Source: Hemicentrotus pulcherrimus
Lineage: Eukaryota; Echinodermata; Echinoidea; Camarodonta; Strongylocentrotidae
Assembly: GCA_003118195.1 (NCBI GenBank)
Contig: BEXV01000275.1
Location: 126,273-142,237, forward strand
DNA length: 15,965 nucleotides
Direction: 5' to 3'
The notes under the pieces are model-generated. The model did no database searches. It was given only the letters and a program-made list of their open reading frames with translations, and had not been told where the DNA came from. The number at the start of each line of letters is the position of its first letter. Positions within the stretch are counted from its first letter, which is position 1. Position numbers and translations under genes: made by a program. Below, in pieces: positions 1-9,900 of the stretch.

Positions 1-486
1 TTTTTTTCCCCCCTTAACCCCTCCCCCCTTGAGTAAAAAAAAATGGATTTGGGGTGGGAGGGAATGGTATCTTAACATTTTTGAGTAAGAAAATTGGGGA
101 AAAAATAGGGAAAATAAGGGGAAATCATGAAAATAGTGGTAAATCAAAAATTTCAACCATCTCCCCCTACCAATTTGTCTTTCCCATACACATTCTCTCT
201 CTATCTCCCTCTGCCTTCTCTTTTATCACTCTTTATCCTATTCAAAATAAATCAAACTAGCTCTATCACCAATCTCATCCTCAATGTCACTGTGTTGATC
301 ATTACAATGATCACATGAACAAAAGTACTTCCTTTCTCCCCTTCTTCCTCTTTTTCTCTCTTGATTTATCCCTCTATCACAGTCTCTTGCACTTCCTCTC
401 TCAAATCTTTCTCTTTTTAAACATTACAAATACAAAACAAATCCTCAATATCCCCATGGTAACAAGACACAAGAAAGCTGACGTAC
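1..486. other. Intron (partial), pyrimidine-rich on + strand
   Basis: This is the part of the intron after exon 11 that lies inside the window. It begins with T/C homopolymers and has a long TC-rich stretch from about 170 to 420. I see no coding pattern with acceptable splice sites and no minus-strand AATAAA, so the gene probably continues to the left. Confidence 0.55.
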
Positions 487-653
487 CTTGCAATGCATCG
501 TCATCGCCATATGTTGCTAGATGCTCCAAGTCAAAGTTATCCATCTCCTGCATCTGATGATACTTTCCATCCCTGGTGACATTGTCATCATCATCATCTT
601 CTGAGTCATCTCCAGGGGCCAAGGCAATGTTAGTAAGCTTTATCATCGGGATG
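487..653 (-). CDS. Exon 11: acidic cytoplasmic tail with YxxM motif
   Basis: The acceptor is cttatcAG and the donor GTACGT. The first base completes an Asn codon split in exon 10, and it ends with G in phase 1, so at least one more exon lies left of the window. It encodes IPMIKLTNIALAPG, an acidic run GDDSEDDDDDN (residues 559-569), then GKYHQMQEMDNFDLEHL and YGDDDALQ. YHQM (551-562) fits both the Yxx-hydrophobic endocytic signal and the YxxM binding motif for PI3-kinase SH2 domains. The acidic run with an internal Ser resembles casein-kinase-2 or acidic-cluster sorting sites. If the donor were ignored, the frame stays open for 26 more residues and stops at 401-403. Confidence 0.82.
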
Positions 654-861
654 CTGATAAGGGAAATAATACAATGATGCAGGTTTGAATTTTCTGCCTG
701 ACAGATCTACAGTAACATTAAAAGACTTTTATGTTGAATCCCTACAACGAAGTACTAGTAATCATATTAAACTATTGACCTCTGAATTATTAAACTCCTT
801 ATGGCTTTATACAGGAACCACCTAGTTCTTGTAGGCAACAGGTAAATCCTATTCCTACACA

Positions 862-906
<45 letters not shown>

Positions 907-3900
907 TACTAAGCAATACAAAGGAAATTTTGCATTCAGGCAGAAGAGAATATTAGCTGACACTGCAGACATCTCTCTCAAAGATTTACAAAAAGAAAAC
1001 AAAGGGGCTACTACTGTTCTATGCAAGTGTGCATGTGTGTGACGGCTAATCTACTCCCCATGAATTGCTACGTTTACTGAGAGTGTTTTTGAGTCTATAT
1101 ATGACACAATGGTTTCCTAGTGCCACAATTATTTGTCCTGGGATAGATACCAAAGGTCTTGAGATTATTTAATGGTTTCTACTGGAAGATTAGTCTGTAA
1201 TAGTATACAAAGCAAAAAAAGAAATATACACTGTATGCATCAATCGGTGCCTACATGTATGTTTGGTACAAAATGGAATATGTGGCAAATGAGAGACTAT
1301 GCAAAGAGGTAAAGAGCCAACCAAATTGTTAAACTGTTAAACTGTAATATCTCTTTGTAATATCTATTGAAAGCTCAAATTATCAATTCAGTATGGTGAC
1401 ATGGAACCCCTTACATCAAGAGCAAGACATGTTTGGGTGATTGATATGCAAATTTATTCAAGAACATAATGTGAAAGATACTGCATGTCTTGCACTACTT
1501 ACTTGTCGGAGTGTCGCTTCCATACCATCACCACGATCACAACAATGATGACCACCAAAAGCACGAGGGCGACACACACACCGATGACCATACCATGACT
1601 TCCCCCTCCCTTTCTTACTGTCTTTTTTCCTGGTGTCTGAGGGCGCCCTCCCGAGTCTGTTGTCATGGTAATGGAACCTTTCCCACCTGTCACCACGATA
1701 GAGGGAGATGGCTGTTCGCTCAAGATTGCTGCATGAGCAGAGGAAGGAAATTAAATGATTTCATGACAATATTCATCTTGCATTCATGTACATGTATGTC
1801 GGGACTGTTACAGAAAAGCCAAAACCACTTTACAAAAGATTGACCAGCTGGCAGAAGAATACCCATCATCTTAAGTTGAAATGAATGGCAACTGCATAGG
1901 AGTGACAAAGATAGCTACACTGGGGATGGGCAACTATAGGCTATACTTATACATACCGTATCAGACATCTGAGCAGGGCAATTTTTAAATGTTATTGCCC
2001 TCAAGGTGTGATGGATAAGCCAACAAAACTACAGACGAAAAAAATATTATTGACCGCTCAGAAAAGTCAAAGGGATTTTGTGTGTAATTTGCTGGTCAAT
2101 ACAGTTATACAGTAAACCAATGAACAAATTTTATTGCCTGATCTGAAAAGTCAATGGCAAAATGCGTGTTAAACTAGTGAGCAATAATATAGAGCAAGTT
2201 GTAATTTACATCGCGCATCGCTTATAAAATAATGCGCACTTTGCGTGAACTCTATTGTGATGTAACAATCACACCCTAGGCACACTGTTTGCAGTGTATC
2301 GAAAATTTGTCAAACACTTGATGCACAGTGCTGGTTTGACACTGTTTTTGCAAATTCTAATGTTGGGAAACCCTGTGCAGTGTAGGCTACATAATTTAAG
2401 AGTATAAGATAGTAAAAGTTTCCTGTTTGCTCTAGATGTCTGATGTGGTTGATAATAGTAATATTGACTGCCTAATTCAGGGCAATATAACTTGTCATAT
2501 ATCGCCCGAACTGAATTGCCCAAAAGGCAGTCAATATTACTTAATTATTTGCACATGTATATTTGTTCGCTTTGTTGTATTTTCTTATGTATATATCATG
2601 TATGTATGTGTTTCTTCAATAATGCACAGACTTGCAGAAGAATGGCCATTGGCTTTAAAGCAAAAGTTTCTATGCTGAAATCAAATGAAATCAAATGAAA
2701 TGATAGGAACTTTTGACTAATATGGATCTATCCAGTTCCCAACTGCAATGGGTAAATTCAAGCATGCACCTACCTGGTTGTGTAGTTTCTGAGTGTCTGT
2801 TAGAATCTGGTGTGGATACACCTCCTCCATCAATGTCATTGTCTGACGTAGTAGGGCGTGGGGATGTCACATCAGAAGGATCTGTACAGGTGTAAAGAAA
2901 TCATCAACTATGTGGCAAATTCAACCATGATAGCAAACTGGTAAATGTTTGAATAAAATTGGCCAAAAAATGAGAAGATTATAAATATTGGAAAGTTGCA
3001 ATCACTATACCCATGGGCTCTTGATATTTGCTGAATTAGTAATATCTGGGTAATGTAGTGGCTGGCAACTTCCCATTTGTTCAAACACAAAACGACAACA
3101 AATCTCAAGTTTTCAAAACTGTATAAACCAGGAGAGAGCCTATAATAATATGCTATCCATAATATATTTTGAGTAGTGCCAAAAGGGAGAAGGAACTTAG
3201 GAGAAAACAGAAATATTATATATTTGTGCACAACAAACGGGAAAGTTGTCTGTTACCTTGGCACAATATCCAAGATCCCAAATTGCCATCTTGAGATTTG
3301 CAATTATTTAGTGATCTAATATTTCAAACATTCATAATTATCTTAGTATTGGTACAATGTATTTCAAACTTTCACATCTGCGTTTATCTTATTTTTCTAC
3401 TATCATACAAATGAACTTATTCCAATGATTACATTTCCCTTCAATCAGTTTACTACTGAATTGTCTCTTTCTCATAGGCTTAGTACAGGAGCCATCAAGT
3501 TCCTTTAGCCAATGGGTAAACAGAGTTGTGGTAGGTCCAAATTAATCAGAACCAAAAAACCATAACAGATGAAAGGGTTTCATTCTATTCTAACTTGTAT
3601 TATTTCTATATGTTCTTTCTAGTCAGATATTGTCATAGACATAAACCTGATACAAAATTCAATTCAATTTGTTGACGTATAAATTGAAATCTGCTCTTGT
3701 AAACTAGGTCTGTGTCCCAGCCATATAAGAAGAAATGTCCATGAATTAAAAACCTCTAGGCCTAGAACTTATGCATATAACTGACATATAAAGAAGAAAC
3801 TCTGATCACTAGTCCTAGAGCTATTAAAAGCATATACTGACCTATACATGATGTGACAGATGACGCTCCTGGACCAGATGTTGTATAGTTACCAAAGCAA

Positions 3901-6900
3901 GGCCTACAACCCTTCTGGCCACGGCTCACTTGGAATGAGCCTTGTGGACATTCCAAGCAGTCTGGTCCTATACCCAGGTAGGAATACGTTCCAGATAAGC
4001 ACATTTCTGAAGAAGAAAAAAAACTAGACATATAATACTTGTTTGGAACAAGTATAGGTGGGCTGGTCCAACTAAAGTTTGAGACAAAATAGAGCAAAAA
4101 TAAGCGAGATACTGCTTAAAAATGCTTAAAATACAATATCATGTAGATTCATGACGTGAACGAAATTCACCTTCTATAGGCATAACACGCAAATTATGAA
4201 ATTTCTGATATGTGCCCTTCAATCGTTTTTTTCACTATGATGACGTCATCAAAATGAAAAATGGTGGCTACCAAGCTTGTAGAGAATTGTTTTAGCTACA
4301 ACATATCGAAATTTGGAAGAAAATTGATTAATATTTACAGAGATACAATCAATTTTACATAAATATGCTGACGTCATAATATGCAAATTCGTATTTTGAG
4401 ATCCAAGGCCTTCATGATGATGTCACGATACACTTAATGGCCAAATAAGACATGAAATCATATCTCAGACTCATATTCTATCCAAATATGAAAAAAAATT
4501 GAGGGCCTCGGTGCATTCCAAAGAGCTATAATGGATTTTGTATAGGCATGTTTTTGCCCATATATGCTATGTATTAAAAGAGCTCGCGCGCACGGTCATT
4601 TATCTTGAATGGACGCTCATCTTGTTATTAATAGTCATAAAGAGATAAACATGGTATCAAATTGTTTGAAAAAATATGAGAAATATCATTAAAAAGAAAA
4701 AAAATGACGATTTTATATTGTGTAATGGAGTTACGCGCTAAAACGCGCGCGCATCTGCGTGTGCGCGTTTTTTTTTATAAAATGCTTAAAATGACCTAAA
4801 ACGTATGTAAAATATATTTGAGACGATTTTGAGCATTTTAAAATTTTGCGCGCGCACTGACGCGCGGACGTACACGCACGCGCGTTTTTTGGTCTGAAAT
4901 TGACCGGACTGATATTGACCTTAATCATGATAAATATGAATAAGAAATAACTTTTGGTTATGAAGATATGATCATGAGTTATTTTTTCACAAAATGGCGC
5001 CTAGATAACGTCATCAGTCAAGGTCAAGGTTGAAAACCTTATTTTGATTTCTCTATATGCCTATACATATTTATGCCAAATTTCAAAGCATTTGATTGAA
5101 CCATTTTAAAATTATCGTGCTAACAAAAAAGTGGGTCGAAATAAGAAAAATAAATAAATAATAATAAATAAATAATAAAGGCAATTTTAACAAAATTATA
5201 AGGTGGTCTGTATTAGATACAGCCCACCTAAAAATAGTATTTTGAAAATTTATGTTCATTAGATATATACTTCCTCATTCCTAGCCATTTATTTTGCTTT
5301 GTACACATCTAAAATGTTCTTGAAACAATAAAACCAAAAGCTTTGAGTCGAAGGGGTACTCAGATTTGGTTTGGATCTAGCACTAGTAACCTCAACTCTA
5401 AACCTGACCTTAACCCAATGCAACCTTAACCCTATATCAACAAAATAAACCCAAAGAAATTGTTGCTAAGAGTTCAGTTCAGTTCATTTTATTCAAAACC
5501 ACACAAAGCATTTAACAGTTTTTTTCTTTTCTCTGGGTTTCCTAGGTTTCCTCTAAATAATACATGTATTAGTTGTCAAACAAATGTGATGATTACCTTG
5601 TCATTTAATATAATCATTTTATTTAAATTATGAAACAATATGTCTTTTATATATATTTTGTTATCTGTATTATTTCTGCATGTGAAATGTGAAATCAATA
5701 AAACTCAAAAAATCAAATATAATCTGTCACATAAAAGAGAGACTGGTAAAAGTACATCAATCAAACTATTCTAACTTGGTTACATCATAAACTGAATCAG
5801 AACACCCTACTATCAATTTGAGTAGAATATAATTGAGATAGTGCAATGACTCAGGGTTGAGCAGTGGGCTCGGGAGGTCTCAGGTTCAAAACTAAGTCAA
5901 TACAATAGTAGCATTTGGTAAGGCAATAATCCTCATTACCAAGTCCCTCCAAGAGGACTTTTACAGCCACCTGTCCTGTGGTTGCTTACACATGCTTCCT
6001 TAGCAGTCAGGTAAAAGAAACTATTAAACAAGCAGTATTAAGTATCACCTTTGCAATGATCTGCATTGTATGCACCAGTACCTCCAGTACTTTTCCCATC
6101 AGAACATCGTATACAAGTCCTTTGGCCCATCTGGTCCTGATATGACCCCTTACGACATCGCTCACACACAGGGGCCCGTGGGTTCTTGAAGGTGCCAGGA
6201 GGACAATATTCTGCAATGAAAACATAGTGTTATTTTGTTATAATTAACCCATTGCCTATGGGAACCAGATGGTTCTTGTACAAAGCCTATGGGAATAGGA
6301 ATAGGAGTTGTCAATATTACTTCTCTCATTCTCTGGCTTCATTACATGACTAGATACAGCTCTTCAGATTCATGGAAGTATAATTAGTGATGTTTGAGCA
6401 CACTTGAGCAAATAAAAAGTAAAAGAAAAATATCAAAATCAGACAGAGAAAAAAAAAGCAAGATTACAAAAAAAGTTGGATAAAAGAGAAGAGAGAAAAT
6501 ACATGTATGACAGAAATGTATGTTGGTGACCGTGAAGATTGTATTTACAAGTGAGCTTTAATTATCTATCGATTTCATAATTGCCATTTTGATGTCAAGA
6601 ATTATAGCCCCCTGTAGTTAAAAAAGTTCTATAACTTTTGTTGCCCCAGAAAAACCTCTCACCTAATAATCTCCTATATATTACCATATGTCACTTCTAC
6701 CAGCAAGTATCAAGGCAAGCTCATTAAACTACATCGACCCACTAATCATTATGACTTTTAAACACCCCTTCTTTTTGGTGCCACTACATTTCGCTATTAA
6801 AGCGACCTAGAATTCAATACTTCAGGAGCTAATTCCTAATGATACTACCGTCAGCAAAAAACACTCACCACAAAGCATGTTGACTATGATTTGACGACTG

Positions 6901-9900
6901 CCACAGATGGGCATGAAGCCACCAAGCTCAGATTGGTTAGGGTTAAGGGTTGCCGTCATGTTGGGAAGGGAGAGTGAAACATTGGTCTCGCTCCACATGT
7001 TGTTTATACTTTCGTTGTAATTGTTGAAGAAACATGGAACCGAGGAAACACCACTGTAATGCGAAAAAAGATAATATTAATATTCAAGATGAGTATACAT
7101 GTAGATATCATATATCTTATACTAAGAAATTAGTTTATTGTTTGATTTTTGTTCTCTATTTTTGAAGAAGAAACAAATTTTACTTGTGAAGTGTTCTTTG
7201 AGCTATTTTTCAGTTTACAATTTTTGACCGTCATAACTGACATAGTGAATTGCAGCTAGTACCTAGTAGTTGTCATCCTTAAAGAGACTGTAGCTAAAGA
7301 CGAGGATGAATCTCTTGATCCGGGATCACTCTCTCTCTTCTTCCTTCTCCTAGGTCCTTCCGTTGCTGTAGTAGGAGCAGAGCTACAGGTCACTGATACA
7401 TCAGCGAGTGCACAGTACACTAAGCTATCCAGAGTACACTCTTTCTGTTAAAGGTATTGATGATAATAAAAATGATTATACATGTATATCGGACATGATA
7501 AATTGAAGAGTCTCTCTCTCTCTCTCTCTCTCTATGTATAAGTTTGTTGTAAGTTGTTATAATCATTATTGTCAATGGCATCATATCTGGGCATGGGAGA
7601 GAAAAAGCGAACCTCATCACGTTAGCCCTCATGTTTCTCCTCTGGATATAACTGCTGGGGGATGTGCACAGGGTGGACCACTACACCAAAGCGTTCCAGA
7701 GGGGGCTCATTGTACCATACTATTTGAGGGACAGAGTGTTTTCCAATGTATCACAGCCTACATCTATGGAATGATGTTGCTGTGAACATTGATGTAGGTT
7801 TTTGTATTTTCTGTAATTTTATTTGTTAAGCATGAACACTTTATAAAATGAAATAAAGAAATGTTTAAGCCCTGCAGATTGGAAGACTTAAAGAAAATAC
7901 CCATAGGAATTGTTAAAGAGAAATGCAAAATACTTTGATCACATAAAAAGACATCATAGTCTCTTTAAAAATGTAATGGAAGGAAAAGTAGAAGGTACTA
8001 GACCAAGAAGGAAACCAATAACTAACTAGGAGAGGAACAAGACATGGAAGTGAAAGTCACTGTAAGACTGTACTAGGATGGCAAAAAAAATAGAGATGTG
8101 TGGAAAAATGTTGCAATTCACTTCTTAGCTGGGAGAAGATACCTTGATAGAGAGAACAGAACAAAAAATGTATACCTTGACAGGATAACCCATGAATGCT
8201 AATTATTGGCTTATTTCAAATGGGTTCTTAAAATGAAAGTTTAGGTTTATTCTGTGAAAAAAATAACATTACCTGAGAACTGAAAAATACCTAGCTGAAC
8301 TTCATTATACTTACAAACATGCTGCTTGTTTCGAAGAGTTTTACAAAACTGGTCTGTAGCTGATCTCTGGCCATGAGACAGTCTCCATCAAGGTTGAATA
8401 CCACATCACCAGTCATATCCCATGTCATGGTTGCCACAACTTGTCCTGTATAGCATCAATGAGAAATGATCACCATTCTTAGAGAAAGACAGTATGGATC
8501 ATCATAATAAACAATAACAACAAAATCTTAACACTTTGGTTGCTTTATTCAGCTCTCTGCACAATCCTACGTTTGCCACACAGGAGCCCATTGAGGTAAA
8601 CATTGCATTATGGAATACAATGGGTGATTTCAAATTGAGTGTTAGTGTTAGTGTTAGTGTTTAGAGCAGTCAAGAGCTCTTAAAATCGAGCGAAAATTTT
8701 GCTGATGAAATTAAGAGCCCGATACCGATATCAAAATCGATAGCTTAACACCAGCTGTGACATCACCACATACTTGATTTCATGACAATGATTAAAAAAT
8801 AGTACATCAAAACTAAAGATATCATGAAAAGTACAGAATAAATCTACACCTATTTCCCTGGTCTTATAAAATAACCCATTTTACACAAAAGAATATATGA
8901 ATTTCCTGTTTCACATTTTTAGTTGATCGTCAGACAATAAATTGGCGTCGTTCGTGCGTTGACTGTGTGCGGGTACGACACTAACACCGAACTGGCAATC
9001 AACATTTGCTTAATCCCTAGGGGCTAGTGTTAGTGAATAGGACATTTGTACGTAAAATATTAACACCAGCCACAAAGGTCGGTTCAGCAGACGACAATTT
9101 TGCAAAGGCGATAACACTAACTACCGGAAGTTGACGATATTCAGAGGTCAAAGCCTTAACACCAGCTGATTTCCATTTCGGTGTTTAGGCTGGTGTTAGT
9201 GTTTATCAAACACTAACACCAGCCTTAAACACCCAACTTGAAATCACTCATTGGCTTTGCAAATAGACACCGGTGTTAATTTGTTTCATGACAACATTTT
9301 AATACCAGTATAGATCAATCTTGCACTCCCATGATTAATACAATGTGATGAAGGGAGACAAATATGTATTGCATATAAAAGAATTAACCTCTTGGGTACT
9401 CAATATATGTAAAGGTATCAGTATTAAAGATGATCTTTAGTTCTGAAATTAAAAAGACACTTTGAATGAAACTTGTTGAATCTATTCTCATATTTTTATC
9501 ACTGATAGCCAAAGATATTTTAATGTTCTTTCCATGACTTCTGAAATCCAATTTAAGTTTCTTTGAAAATTTTGAAATCACTCTCGTTTACGGTACATCA
9601 TATTGTACATACATGTAATCCTTCTGCCATTGAGCTCTCCATACAGCTGTATGGCTGCATCATCAGTATTTTGATTTTATTGATTTTCTGTATCAAATTA
9701 GAACTACACGATCCTGTAATAATGCTGGAATTAAGAAATAAGAAAGTGACTTAGAATTTGAAGATTGAATTAGAGTTTCAAGTTTTAAGTTTTAACTTAA
9801 GAGTTTGGAGTTCAAGTTCACATTCGAATTTGAGTTTGATTTGCATTTGGAAATGAATTTGAGTGTGTATTTGAGTTTCAACTTACTGCGTGTGCAGACA

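Noticed and set aside
54..318. Two overlapping + strand open frames of 63-68 residues
   Set aside because: They are pyrimidine-rich low-complexity translations (Ser/Leu/Phe/Pro) without domain or codon signal.
2908..3231. A 107-residue minus-strand open frame between exons 8 and 9
   Set aside because: It starts at ATG in AT-rich intron, has no domain pattern, no cysteine spacing like its neighbours and no splice sites that would fit the gene's phase.
4731..4928. Minus-strand Arg/Ala-rich frame
   Set aside because: Produced by the alternating CG tracts of the repeat at 4057-5228.
4057..5228. Helitron ending (hairpin followed by CTAA)
   Set aside because: The hairpin runs directly into CTAA without the usual gap, and the matching 9-bp inverted ends with TA flanks point to a TIR element instead.
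8639..8664. (GTGTTA)n run that looks like a telomere-type repeat
   Set aside because: The unit is GTGTTA, not TTAGGG, it has only about four copies, and it is part of the inverted-repeat element at 8618-9253.
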